Below, one piece after another: positions 23,562-35,589 of a DNA stretch of 64,000 nucleotides. This DNA is from Pinus tabuliformis (lineage: Eukaryota > Streptophyta > Pinopsida > Pinales > Pinaceae): contig CM062805.1 of assembly GCA_031772625.1 (NCBI GenBank), positions 511,666,102 through 511,730,101 of the forward strand. Reading direction: 5' to 3'. A program made the translations under genes and the position numbers. The notes below the pieces were generated by a model. It ran no database searches, was not told where the DNA came from, and worked only from the letters and a program-made list of their open reading frames with translations. The number at the start of each line of letters is the position of its first letter. Positions within the stretch are counted from its first letter, which is position 1.

Positions 23562-24800
23562 AGGTGTAGTACTATTGTTGGGTATTGAAGCTACCTGATG
23601 AAATAGTCGTTGTCGTCTTGATTAATGAATTGGGAAATCACCTTACATACAACCTTAAAAAGAAAGCAACCCAACCCAAATAAAGCCTTAAAATACATCT
23701 TTCACTTTCTTTTATGAAAGGTAATAATTCAATTTTGATTTTTTTTTTAATTAATATCATTGTATAATTGTGTTGTTTGTGCAAGGTAATCTCAAACATA
23801 AAATGAGATAATAATCAAATATGAACATTATGCATACATTTTGAATGAGTCCTCAAAGGTATTTTAGCTTTTAGTGGTCCTTCCCTCAGTTTCACTTGCC
23901 TCAGGGATTGCAATTTCTTATAGCTTTTGGCCATCAAAAGAACATTATTCTCATTGTCATTGTTGGCCTAGATGGAAGGTTACATGGAGAATCTATATTG
24001 GCTATGTATGTTACTATTGGGAAGGAATTTTGTTAGTATTATTCATATTTAACAAGATTATGATTTTTCATGAAAAAATCAATGTAGAAATATACTAATA
24101 AAGGAAATGTTACAAGTTCCTAACTACTTGAGCATTGTTATTTCATGTAAGGAGCTTTTATGGTGTAAAAGCAATATGCTAGATTTATGAAATTAGATGA
24201 ATCTAGTGACAACTGATGTTTGTTGATTTGATCTTGTAAGTGGTGGTGAAATGTTGTAAAATAACTATGTGAGATTTTCTAATATCAAATGTATCTAGTG
24301 CCCCCCGCCCCTTAAAAAAAAGGTTCAATTTTCATAACTTTCTAGGGAATTTTCAAAAATTGCCCCTAAGTCACTAAAAAAAAATAGAGACTATTTCGAC
24401 AAGACCGCCGCAAGCCTAAAACACTCCTACAGGTATTTTTTATAGTAGTGTTTCCATTATTAACCCATTACAAATAAGTAAACCAATACAAATTTGACAT
24501 CAAATCGACATTGACAAGATTGAAAATAAGGGAATTTCAAATTTAGAACGGTACAAGTTTTAGAGATATATGTTTCACAAAATATTGTCACCATGACATT
24601 CTGAAATTTCTGTGAGTCTATCACCACCCATACTTTCCTCCTTTGCAAGTCTTAAACCTCACTTCTTCATGTCAAGCCTTGAAAATAAGAGAAATCCCCT
24701 AAAGTTCTATAAAACATTGGTTTCGCACTTTCTCTTAGCATTACCTGCGGTCCTGCACCCAAAGGTCATGTTCCCTGCGTACCTAACCGCTCTGTCTCTA
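23562..24800. other. intergenic, no recognisable gene
   Basis: AT-rich. A CACTA-like terminus on the minus strand (CACTACTATAAAAAATACC starting at 24450) is possible but unsupported by a partner end. A 74-codon plus-strand frame at 23874-24098 is unassigned. Confidence 0.4.
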
Positions 24801-25621
24801 TGTAATGGGTGTGGACCCCTGTAAAAGTCAAAAAGGCACAAGTACATTCTTAAAAACTCACTTTGAGTCATTTCTGGAAGCTTCTAGAAGGAATCTTGAG
24901 GTGGCAAGTTCGCTCCTTTAAGGTGCATGCATCCCATACGCTAAGGAGCTTTGGTGTGAGGAGCTTATCCCTTTGAAGGAGGACTCTATCCCTTCATAGG
25001 TGGACCTGTAACCTCCTTCCTTTACACTATAAAATGAAGCATTGAGCTGGTTACTGGGGAGGTTGAAAGCTTAATATTTTTGAGGTGAAATGTTGTTGGA
25101 ACTTAGTCTTCCTAATTGAGCTTTTGTGAGGAAATATAACATACCTCTTTGATCTCATTTGGAAGAGTGTGAAGCTTGTCAAAGTAGAGGAGATTCCTAT
25201 TTCAGACCCTGGGAGGAGCTTGTACAACATCAAGGCACCAAAGGTTGTAAAGTTCTTCTATTTTCAAAGTTAATACAATCAAGTTTATTTTTCTCAATAA
25301 GCTGTGTTTTATGGTTTATTTTATGGATTCCTTGATCACCATAATGAACATGATTTATGATATTAGCTATGCAGGTGTTATTTGATGTGTGCTTGTTTGT
25401 GATTGCAGTTTATCAAAAGGAAACTCTTTCAGACGATTGAAGGATGGTTGCCACAAACTAGCGTTGGACTTAAGGTAGGGTCTAAAACACCTCTTTAGTT
25501 TTTATTAATGAATCACAATATGTTTAGAGAAAGGTAGATTTTCTTGTTCTATTTGTTGCTATATATATTTTGATACTAGGGAGATCAGCCTTGTCCGCAA
25601 GAACGATTTATCCAGCCAACA
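24801..25621 (+). repeat. putative 5' LTR of the Tat-like element
   Basis: Starts TGTAATGGGTGTGG and ends CCAGCCAACA three bases before the PBS-like motif. It contains CTATAAAATGAAGC near 25028 as a TATA box. Without a second copy the left boundary is only inferred. Confidence 0.5.
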
Positions 25622-25624
25622 AAT

Positions 25625-25642
25625 TGGCGACTCCACTGGGGA
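25625..25642 (+). other. primer-binding-site-like motif (tRNA-Arg type)
   Basis: TGGCGACTCCACTGGGGA lies three bases after the presumed LTR end. Motifs of this type mark the minus-strand primer site of plant Ogre/Tat elements. The tRNA assignment is from memory. Confidence 0.55.
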
Positions 25643-27599
25643 ACTGAATTTGGTTTTTGGTTTTCCTTTTTCTTTGACTTGAGAAACTTGTTCTTGTTTC
25701 TGGTTTTTGCTTGATGTGTGTGGGATTGGGTAGCTTTTAGGATCTGGATTATTTTTTCATTTTCTGAATTTTACAGGGAACCGCACTTTCTGTTTACAGA
25801 CAGTGCGGACCTCTCCACACTTTTCCTTTAGTACACAGAGCGGTACCACATCTGGTTATTCTAGAAGCCTGCGGACCCTGTCAAAATTTTTGAAAAACTT
25901 AAAATGTTTTCTTCCAGTTAATTTTAGGTTTTATTTATGGCTTTTAGTGTCTACCCAGATCTGCATGTGTTCTGTAAAAATCTCTTGCAAGTAAGTTCCA
26001 TTGGTATTTTTGTTTTAGATGATTTTCTAGAAGTTTTGCATGCCTGGATTGGTTTTCACTTGGTCTTTGTAGTGACTCAGAGATTAGAAGCCTAAGAAAC
26101 CTTAGAATACCCTGGTCTTTTTTGTCTTCTTGACGAATCTGACTAGTTTTTGAAATCTGCCCTTGGTGAGAAATAGATTTCATTTTCTCTTTGCAAATCT
26201 TTGAATGAACTTGCTTATAAGTTTTGAATTTCATTTTTATAAATGAAAACACATTTGGATGTTTTTTTTATTGATTTGTTTTTCTGAATGAATTAATCCT
26301 TAGTTTATTGAATAACTAAGTAAAACATCCTCAAAAATATTTGAAGCTTTTTACATTAGGTTTTTCAAGTTTTTAGATCTCAAAATTAGTTTTTTAGTTT
26401 TGAGTGTTTTCTAGAAATTGTAGAATCTCTTTTGAAAGAAAATTGTTTTTGTAGTTTTTGAGTGTTGAAAAAGAAAAGGAATTTTTTGTGAGCTTTAATT
26501 AGTAGTCTCATTTTGAGTTCTTATTGAAAAAGACAAAAGGATTTTCTTTTCATTTCTATGTTGAAAGAAGGATTTGTTTCTTAAAAGAATTGCATTCTCA
26601 ACTCTTTCTTTTAGCTAGAAATTCATTGAAGGAAAAACGAATTGTTTATCATTTTAGGTGCATTTTTAGTGTTTTTGGAGTCGAGTCTTCACACCATCAA
26701 ATTTTCATTTCCATACATATTGACATAAGAAGCAACCCATAAAATTAACGCTTAAATAAAATTAATCTAGCAATCTTTTTTATTTCTAGGGCTCTTATCA
26801 ATATAGCTTAGGCTAGTATCTTGGAGTAGGGAGTAATTAACTCTCCAAGATAGTTAAAAAAAACAAGTAGCTATATCTCGCGGTAGGAAATAAATCCAAT
26901 TGTAATTGATATAATCTGGGAAGCTCCTCTTAAAGGAGTCAATCACGAGATCATGTCTGAACCTTTGAGACAATCAAGTCTGTCTCATTGGGAAAGATAG
27001 AAGATTTGCTCGTATTAAAAATGGTAAACCTCAGATTAACCATTGTCGAGGAGCCTGGGGTCACTTGTTGGTAAATCTCGGATTGATCATGTCGAGGATC
27101 CTTCAAGGGGATTGAGCTTTGTTACTCTGCCCTTGCACGTAAATCGTATCGTAGACTATTCCCTCAGTTGTATTTGTTACTATTGGTAACCTTAGTGTCC
27201 ATAAACTTAAGATTATTTCCTAAGGTGACGGTGAAGGATGGGTCTCACTGTACCTGGAGCAGACATCGACTAGACTCACTTGGACTCTCTGGGGGGTTCT
27301 CTTCACTCGAGATGGTTTTGTGAAGAAACTTGTGCTAGTCTGTTTCATTAAGCAGGTTGTCAGGGTAACTGTTCCAACTGCCCTTTCTGTATTGAATTCT
27401 GAGACGTTGGATTTCATCAACAACTAGTGTTTTTGGTACGGAAAGTTACTATTTCTGTGTGGTTTGAACTCTTAGATTTTTAGGTGTGTGATTCACTTGT
27501 TTGTTTCTTTAGAGACTTTAGGTGCTTTTATTGAAATTTTCTTTGTTTGCGTGTGATTATTTTCATCCTACACCCAGAGATTATTATCCTTGATCAATC
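25643..27599 (+). other. untranslated leader of the Tat-like element
   Basis: About 2 kb between PBS and gag with no consistent reading frame and T-rich stretches. Long leaders are usual in this clade. The short frames here (25803, 26524, 27220, 27547) are not supported as genes. Confidence 0.5.
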
Positions 27600-29263
27600 A
27601 TGTCAAGACAGTCATCCATGTTTTCCCAATCACTGGAAACATTTTTATATGGCGGTCCTACTGTTCCTTTGGGGTACCAGTCACTTTTTGGTACTTTTTC
27701 AAGAGCAACTCCTCGACCGACTGAACATCAGTTATCACCTGGCAATAATGGAACTAAAATGTTAAATGTAGAACAGATTTTTGTGATGTCTGGTAGTATT
27801 CCAAACCCTCAACCTCAAGGTAGTCAGTTACCGCATGGCGGGCAAGGTAGTTAGTTACCACTTGGGGGCAACCTCAAGGTAGTTAGTTATTGCCTGGGGG
27901 GCAAACTGAAGATAGTCAATTTCCGCTTGGAGGGCTACCTCAAAGTTTTCAACCTTCAGGATAGTACATACCCCAAGGTTAACCCCATATTCCTCATGAT
28001 GCTTATCAACTCCAGAATCAGTACATGCCTCAGTGTTATCAACCTCAAGATTAGTACCCAACTCAAGGTTTCCAACCGCCTTCTGGTGAGTCATTTTTAC
28101 AAGAAGATTGAAATGTACCTCCTAATTATCAGCCCTACGTTCAACGAGGTTATGGTCCTCCATACGTACAACCTTCTATGGGTCCCTGAATGAATATGGT
28201 GTGGGATCCATCTCAAACTCAACATACTTTGCAACCTAATGTGCAATTACCTTATCAAGTTGGACATCCTTTGGTTTCTAGTCCAATCCAACAACCTGTC
28301 CAACCTACGATTCAAACCTCTGCACCTGCTTTAGTTCAGTCGCCTGGGCCTAGCTCACCTCAAACTCTGCCTCGAACTGCTGCTGCAACTGCTACATTTT
28401 ATGTTCAATCTATCACACCTATTTCTGGAGTATCTATAGCTCCAGTTTCTACTATCCCTACATCAGTGTCAACTCCTCAAGTCTCTTTGCCCCAGTCAGG
28501 ACCTATGGTTTAGACTTCGGTCTAGATGCTTGCAGGACAAGCTAGTCCTAGTACAATTGCCACGAGTCAGCTGCACCAGGGACAGTATCAATCCGGTCCT
28601 ACTGTACAAAATTCAGTTTATTAGTATCAACCATACTCTGGCTATACTTATCAATAGCCTCAATAACCCCAATTTGGTATGATTAATCCTGGTTTCCCGG
28701 GAGGTTATAACATTCCTAATGCAAATCCGATTCCAGGATATCCTGGATATCCTCCTCCTGGAGCTGTCTCATTACACAAGGTTTTCACGAACCTAACCAT
28801 CAATTACCATTCATTGCAACTTTGGATTTACCTAATTTTTCACCCCTTACGAACGATCCAATTTACTATCTTCTGTATTGGCTGCCAATGCCTAATAAGT
28901 TGCCTAGTGATATCCCGAAATTCGAGGGTAAGTCAGGTGAGGATCCGTCTAATCATGTGATCACTTATCACCTCTGGTGTGCATCTAATTCCATTATTGA
29001 TGATTCAATTTGATTGTCTCTTTTTCAAAGAACTCTTATTGGTCTTGCCGCCAAATGGTACATTGAGTTACCACAAGGATCTTTCTATAATTTCAGTCAG
29101 TTAGCCACTTCTTTCTTAACTCATTCTCAGTTGCCTATCAGATACAACAATGACACAAAACTGTTATCTTCACTAAAAAAAGACACATCCACATGCATTT
29201 CTGATCATATTCATGAATGGTGACATAGAAGACATTTAGTGAAAGTTTTCATTCCGGATCAAA
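27600..29263 (+). pseudogene. Tat-like gag, N-terminal part (before the Copia insertion)
   Basis: The frame opens at ATG 27600 (MSRQSSMFSQSLETF) and continues, with several stops, through a Pro/Gln/Gly-rich repetitive stretch. It includes LPHGGQGS, QPNVQLPYQV, PGYPGYPPPG and a Thr/Pro/Ser-rich run at 28190-28513. It reaches a capsid-like region with LPSDIPKFEGKSGEDPSNHV, LFQRTLIGLAAKWYIELPQG, SQLATSFLTHSQLPIRYN and DHIHEW. LAAKWYIELP fits the retrotransposon gag core. Gag forms the virus-like particle in the cytoplasm. The Copia element begins at 29264, inside the capsid region. Confidence 0.65.
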
Positions 29264-30446
29264 TGTAGAAACTTTTTCTAAAAATCAGCTAGCTCTGATA
29301 CCATGTAGAAATTTTGAATAATATAACACTTATTCACAGATATTATCATGATTATACACTATTTGCGGAATGCATGCATAACACATAACCTCCTCTATGT
29401 TGATCATCAATTTGCGGAATAAAAAACAATCGCATGCGCACATTGAAACATCAATCACACATATCAACACAGTATGTACTAGGGAAAGAATACAGCTAAA
29501 AACCCCCAACTATCTATATATTATAATGATAGAGAACATGTAACAATACATAGTACAATACTCCTCACAGGTACTCAGTACTATCTCCACCTGCTACACA
29601 CAAACTAGCTCAGATCTGAATCAAGTCACAGGTTCAAATATCCTCCACTGTTTGTGTGTCTCCACTGCACAATCCAATGTGAGAATAGGAATGATCCAAT
29701 GCTCGTTTTCCCTTGGCTTGTACTGTGCAAACCTCATTGGAAATCTCAATCAATTATTGTGCAAATCTCATGCACAGCTATAGTCACAACTGATAGTAGT
29801 CTCACCCTTTCACCCACCTCTACACTTGTCTCCACTGATTGTCCATGCACTGAGTTAACTGATGTATTATTCAGTTGATTTATGAGTTAATAATTAGTGA
29901 ATTAATTAATAATTAATTCACATCTCTCATCACTAGTGTATTTGGTGGTTAGACTAAATACAACTAGTTCAACTAAGTCAAACTGAACACAACTCCATCA
30001 ACTCCTCAATCAACTCCACCAAACTCAATCACTTGAGTTCTAACTGAAGTCCATCATGCAATGGCTCAACTAACCCATAGGAAAAGTGTATTTCCTTCTG
30101 GCAGTTTCACATGCCACATCCGTAGCTCAAACTGAAGTGCTGCAAGAGGATAAGATAATATTTATAGTCCAGATATTATTAAAGAGCTAGTAATATTCGA
30201 TTGTTCTATTTTTAGACTGGCAGTCTAAAAATAGACTCTGCCCATATGTATAAAATAGAAGTCCATATATTTTTACAAACATGACCAATCATCCATAAAT
30301 AGCATCCTGCAACTCTAGACCATGATCCATATGTCAAAAATAGACATAGTCCAAAAATAGACTTTGTGCCAAAAATAGCCTGCAGGCCCACTTAGTGAAG
30401 GCGACTTCTTTTCACTAAGCTCCATCGTCTTGTTGCATTTTCAACA
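29264..30446 (-). repeat. 3' LTR of the 29-34 kb Copia element
   Basis: 1183 bp, TGTAGAAAC... to ...TTTTCAACA on the plus strand. It aligns throughout with 32708-33889, with scattered substitutions and small indels (a few percent by eye). The adjacent interior, read on the minus strand, ends with a purine tract GAGAGGGAG. Confidence 0.9.
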
Positions 30447-31132
30447 CTCCCTCTCAACAAGATATGGATTATCTGCAACCCCTATCCTACAACTCTAGAA
30501 TGTTCTGCATGCAACACACTTGCCCGGTCCACTTGCTCCAACAACACTTGGAACAAAAACACTCCCAACTGACCACTCTGTTGGGATACGAACATACTCT
30601 GATGCTAAAGATCTACCTTCTGCTGACAAGTGCTCCCTCTCTAACATTTGCGCTACTGCAACATCTCCATGCATATCATACCATTCCACACTTCTTTGTG
30701 CTGCTTAGCACTGTGTAAAACACTTGTGCCTCTCGCATTGTTGTAGCCTGCTAGCTATGCGCTATCCTAGGATTCCCTACACTGTCACTCTCTCTGCCAC
30801 TCCATCTGCATCTATCTCTACTCAATTAGTTAGTTCCTGCTACTCCACATCGTGGCTCCCGTAGCAAGGTCTCATCCAAGAGGTTGGGTACCTCAAGGAT
30901 CCTACCCCTCCTCCTTGGGACAATCACTCTATATCGCCCCACCTCCTACCTAGAGGTATGGATGCATGTGATCCCTAAGCCCACCTGGCTCGAAGTTTCC
31001 CCTACTAGAGGTCTCTGCATGAGTAGATGTCTCTACTCGATCTCCTCTCAGCTTCCCTTGTTGTGGCTGCTCCACAACCTCTTGAAGCTGCTGCACCAAC
31101 CGTGGCTCCTCCATTGTCGTCTGAGACTTCTT
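30447..31132 (-). other. remaining interior of the deleted Copia element
   Basis: The minus strand has a short EEPRLVQQLQEVVEQPQ stretch that could be the integrase-RT linker, then no recognisable pol. A 64-codon frame at 30495-30689 is unassigned. Integrase core, RT and RNase H appear deleted. Confidence 0.5.
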
Positions 31133-31363
31133 CTAGCTCTGCATGTTGAGAGGTAATATACGCTCCCTCTCAACCACCAAGTCTCCATCAGTTGCCTCGC
31201 TACTCAAGGCTTTGCATGCATCTTGAACCTCAAGAGCATACAGGTTCTTGACCCATGAACTAATCTGCTTCACTTGTCTAGTGATGATGTGTCTAAGGAA
31301 AACCTTTCCCTTACTGAAGACTACATCATAGCCTCTGTCTTCCAGCATCGCGATCGACACCAA
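31133..31363 (-). pseudogene. Copia GAG-pre-integrase segment
   Basis: The minus-strand 76-codon frame with LEDRGYDVVFSKGKVFLRHI, QVKQISSWVKNLYALEV and DACKAL is the GAG_pre-integrase region that precedes the HHCC finger in Copia. The reading breaks off where the HHCC integrase finger should start. Confidence 0.75.
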
Positions 31364-31378
31364 GTTTCTCTTCAGTCC

Positions 31379-32446
31379 TCATACATACTTGACATCGGTC
31401 AAGGTAAGGCGATATCCATGCTCCCTTTGAAAAATAACCGCGGCTACACCTGAGACACTATACTTCTCATCATTACCCATTGCTATGAGTATCTGGAGAT
31501 CTCTATCCTCCAAAGTAATGAACAAACTCTTGTCACCGGTCATGTGGAAAGGAGCTCCACTGTCAAGAAACCAACCACTTCCCACCATGGATGAAACCAT
31601 GCACGCAAAGAGTGTGAAATCCAACTCAAATTGTGAAGCAAGTGCCTCACCTCCAGATCCTTCCCTGGATCCCTTCTTGGATTTCCTCCGTGGACAATTT
31701 GTAACATAATGGCCCACCTCATGACAACGAAAGCATCGCACTTTCGATTTGTCAAACTTATTTCCATCATTGGAAGAACCGGATTCAGAAAGAGAACCCT
31801 TCTCCTTCCCCTTCTTTGCTTTGTCAGCCAAAGTGCAATTTTCTTCATCATATGCCTTTGATGAAGACCCGTCCCTAGTATTCCGCCTGATCTCCTCTTG
31901 CACAAGATCTGACCAAAGTCTCTCCCATCCTCGCAATTTCTCCTGACCATTGACAATGTCCTGATAGGAATTCTAACTCTTCGGAAGACCAAGGAGCGCC
32001 AAGCTCACCACATCACCAGTCCACCCATCGACACACCCCGACACTTCCCAGCTCATCGGCATTGGGTGAACTTCTTGAGATACTTGGGCATACTGTCTCC
32101 TTTCTCACACTTAATGTTTCTGAGTTTATCCTTGACGCTAACTTCCTTTGGTCGCTCTTCCTTTGGAATAAATCTGTCAATGCTTTCCACATCATGTATG
32201 GATAAGCCTTTCCATGTAGGCTGGATAAAATGTGATCCTTCATGCCCTCCAACAGAATCCTTCAACACTTTGCTGCCTTCTTTTTCCAAGCCTCAACATG
32301 AGCAGCATCAGTAGGCTTTGGGACCTCAGCCTCTATGAACCCTTCAACCCATTATCATCTAACACTGCCTCCATCCTATCTTTCCATGCAATATAATTCG
32401 AGTTGCCTTCAAGAGCATACTCCAGTCTCAATCCGTTGAAAGGCAT
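31379..32446 (-). pseudogene. Copia gag and protease (29-34 kb element)
   Basis: The minus strand starts MPFNGLRLEYALEGNSNYIA (ATG at 32446), the UBN2-type Copia gag opening. It continues in broken frames (LEGMKDHILSSLHGKAYPYM; QRKLA; DSMPKYLKKFTQCRDELGSV). The open run 31936-31379 then has a Lys/Ser-rich linker, the CCHC knuckle CFRCHEVGHYVTNC and the protease start GWFLDSGAPFHMTGDKSLF (family usual DSGAT/DSGAS). It ends with the YRLTLTDVKYV stretch. Several frameshifts lie between 32400 and 31940. Confidence 0.8.
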
Positions 32447-32695
32447 TTCAACTTCGACACCAACAAAACACTACTACAAATTCGAATTCCACTAGCTCAA
32501 AACTCAACCGCTTCTGATCTAAAATTCGTGAGAACAAAGTATTTCTCGTACAGAGATTGAATGTATGGGAATTTACTGGATATCTCACCTTCCAAAAGAA
32601 GGATGAATCCAGAGGCTACCTGGCCCAATTATAGACTCTGCCTGAAGAAATAAAATGTAAACACTTTCTGAATAATAGATCTGATGATCAACTTC

Positions 32696-32707
32696 GCTCT
32701 GATACCA
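32696..32707 (-). other. primer-binding site (initiator tRNA-Met)
   Basis: The minus strand reads TGGTATCAGAGC immediately after the LTR, complementary to the 3' end of plant initiator tRNA-Met. Confidence 0.9.
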
Positions 32708-33889
32708 TGTAGAAACTTTTTCTACAAATCAGCTAGATCTGATACCATGTAGAAATTTTGAATAATATAACACTTATTCACAGAGATTATCCTGATTATA
32801 CACTATTTGCAGAATGCATGCATAATACATAACCTCCTCTACGTTGATCATCAATTTGCGGAATAAAAAACAATCGCATGTGCACATTGAAACATCAATC
32901 ACACATATCAACATAGTATGTACTGGGGAAAGCATATATCTAAAATCCCCAACTATCTGTATATTATAATGACAGAGAACATGTAACAATACATAGTACA
33001 ATACTCCTCACAAGTACTCAATACTATCTCCAACTGCTACACACAAACTAGCTCAGATCTGAATCAAGTCACAGGTTCAAATCTCCTCCACTGTTTGCTT
33101 GCCTCTACTGTGCAATCCAATGTGAGAATAGGAATGATCCAAGCTCATTTTCCCTTGGCTTGTACTGTGCAATCGTCTTTGGAAATCTCAATCAATGATT
33201 GTGCAAATCTCATGCACATCTATAGTCACAGCTGATAGTAGTCTCACCCTTTCACCCACCTCTAACACTTGTCTCCACTGAACTGTCCTTGCACTGAGTT
33301 AATTGATATATTCTTTAGTTGATTTATGAGTTAATAATTAGTGAATTAATTAATAATTAATTCACATCACTCATCACTAGTGTATTTGGCAGTTAGACTA
33401 AATACAACTAGTTCAACTAAGTCAAACTGAACACAACTCCATCAACTCCTCAATCAACTCCACCAAACTCAATCACTTGAGCTCTAACTAAAGTCCATCA
33501 TGCAATAGCTCAACTAACCATAGGAAAAGTGTATTTTTTCTGGCAGTTGCACGTGCCACATGCATAGCTCGAACTAAAGTGCTTCAAGAGGATAAGATAA
33601 TGTTTATAGTCCAAATATTATTAAGAGCTAATAATATTCAAATGTTCTATTTTTAGACAGGTAGTCTAAAAATAGACTCCCCCATATGTCCAAAAATAGA
33701 AGTCCATATATTTTTACCAACATGACCAATCATCCATAAATAGCATCCTGCAACTCATAGACCATGATCCATATGTCTAAAAATAGACATAGTCTAAAAA
33801 TAGACTTTGCGCCAAAAATAGCCTGCGGGCCCACTTAGTGAAGGCGACTTCTTTTCACTAAGCTCCATCATCTTGTTGCATTTTCAACA
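32708..33889 (-). repeat. 5' LTR of the 29-34 kb Copia element
   Basis: 1182 bp, same ends as its partner. The 12-base PBS follows directly on the minus strand. Confidence 0.9.
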
Positions 33890-34930
33890 TCAAATTTTAG
33901 CAGAATGGTTCGTTAAATCATTGTTACCTAAAATCACTGAAGATGTAGCTAAGGCAAGAGTTGTCACTGAAGAGCAAGTCATTGCTCAAGCTCAGTACCT
34001 TGACCTCGTTTATACACAGTCAGGTACTTTACACAAAAAAAATCCCTAATCTCCAAAAACTACATCTCCTTTAGGGTCTCAGGCCGCTGATGGTATGATT
34101 GGTTCAGTTAGTATTAAAAGTAAGAAGAAATCTTCAAATAATTCTTCTCCTACAATAACTTTACCTGCTTCCCTGAAAGGATATTCTTCCACTGAAGTTT
34201 CTGCCAACGTCCATGTCATAGATTCATCTACGACCAAATCTGGTAGTAAAAGGAAGGGGAAGAACAAAAACAATCAAAATTCAAAAGACAAAACAAATAA
34301 AAATGAATCTTTTGACGAAAAAAAAAAACCTCGATGTCCTTGTTTCATCTATAACGAGGATCATTTTACTAAAGAATGCCCCTATCAAGTAGAGTTTTCT
34401 AAATTCGGTAAAGGTTCTCAAACACCTGCTATCTTGAAGGACCCTTCTCCTACTCAAGATAGTAAAGCGGTTGCTTCTTCCTTGAATACTTTGGAAGAAC
34501 CCATTATGATGATGTCTCATGTCAGGATTGCGACGTGATCACAAGATTATGGTAGTAAAAATCTTGTTGATGGTAAAGAAGAAGAATCTTCTAATTCAAA
34601 CCCATCAACTACACCTCCTCCTGGGTTTGCTCCACTACAAATTGAGAAACCCAACTAAGACTTAGTAACCAAACCTCCTGCTAAAGGTATATTTCAGAAA
34701 TCAGCTTTCAATCCATATGCGAAAGCTGCTCAGAATTATAACATTGTTGAAGACTTAGCTATTGCCCCTTCAACAATGTCGACTTTGGAAGTGCTGCAAT
34801 CATGTCCAGCACAGCGTAAATTACTATTGTCAGCTATAGGAGCTGTTGATCTTCAGGATTCAAACCTAATAATCTTCGATTTAGAGGATAGTACACCCCA
34901 CCTTCCTCATCAAATGGCTTTCTAGATTCC
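33890..34930 (+). pseudogene. Tat-like gag, C-terminal part with degenerate zinc knuckle
   Basis: Reading resumes right after the Copia TSD with ILAEWFVKSLLP and KARVVTEEQVIAQAQYLDLV. A Lys/Ser-rich linker (34095-34320) follows, then CPCFIYNEDHFTKECPY, a CCHC knuckle with altered Cys spacing. A stop near 34538 and others further on break it. The downstream part (PPPGFAPLQIEKPN, AYSTFE-type linker) leads into protease. Confidence 0.6.
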
Positions 34931-35565
34931 AGTGTTAGTCAAAAACAGACCTTGCTTTAGGACTGTGATTGATGAGGGAGCTTCTACGTGTATTATGTTG
35001 ATCCAGTCTTGGAGATATCTTGGTTCTCCTACCACTCAATCAATCTTCGACAATTCTAAAGGCTTTTGACGGTCGAGGGTTCCATCCTTTTGGTATTTTG
35101 GAAGATTTACCTATCGGGGTAGAAGGCAAAACTGTAAATCTAGATATGGAAGTGGTTGGTGCCCCTCTAGATTACAACCTTCTCCTGGGTTACAGTTGGT
35201 CTTATGCTATGACTACTATTGTTTCATCGGTCTTTTGGCTTGTTAAGTTTCCTCATAACAGAAATATCGTTACGATAGACCAGCTGAGTTATTTCTCATC
35301 TGACCCAACCTCTACTGATAGTGTTCAACATGTCGGTAAAACAACTATCCCTTACAAGGATGTTGGGGTAGGATTGATTAAAGATTCTGGTTTTCTAAGA
35401 ACTTTTTCCTTCCCTCCTCTTAACATATCGCCTTCTATTTCATCTATTCATATGATTTCATCAAACACAATTGCTTTTGATGATCCTTGGATCGTACCTT
35501 TCGATTTTGAGGTGGATTCATTTGATGGCGCGATGCCTTTGAATCCCTTTGAAATTGCATATTAG
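34931..35565 (+). pseudogene. Tat-like aspartic protease domain
   Basis: After a stop near 34923 the frame gives FRTVIDEGASTCIM, where the usual retropepsin D-S/T-G-A is D-E-G-A, a variant I associate with this lineage. It continues with SWRYLGSP, FDGRGFHPFGIL, VGAPLDYNLLLGYSW, AMTTIVSSVFW and FPHNRNIVTIDQLS. The 181-codon open run from 35020 ends at a stop (35563-35565) with NPFEIAY. No reverse transcriptase follows. Confidence 0.65.
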
Positions 35566-35589
35566 GCATTACAGTTGTTTTCTGATTCT

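Larger units (their letters stand above)
29264..33889 (-). mobile_element. Copia retrotransposon, internally deleted, complete LTRs
   Basis: 4626 bp flanked by the 5-bp target duplication TCAAA (29259-29263 and 33890-33894). LTRs of about 1.18 kb, an initiator-Met PBS next to the right LTR and a purine tract next to the left LTR fix the minus orientation. The interior is only 2.26 kb. Gag, protease and a pre-integrase piece are recognisable, but integrase core, reverse transcriptase and RNase H are missing. It therefore needed a helper in trans. It interrupts the Tat-like gag and so is younger than that element. Confidence 0.9.

Noticed and set aside
10148..24450. A single 14-kb Pack-CACTA element carrying the four gene fragments
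   Set aside because: The two candidate termini share only CACTAC and then differ. The 3-bp flanks (AGA and TTT) do not match, and the fragments could be separate events.
25803..27423. Several 60-100-codon frames in the leader of the Tat-like element
   Set aside because: Short, on both strands, no domain, and inside the untranslated leader between PBS and gag.
30464..31156. Plus-strand frames of 60-90 codons in the deleted Copia element
   Set aside because: The element is coded on the minus strand (PBS, gag and protease orientation). These are antisense shadows.
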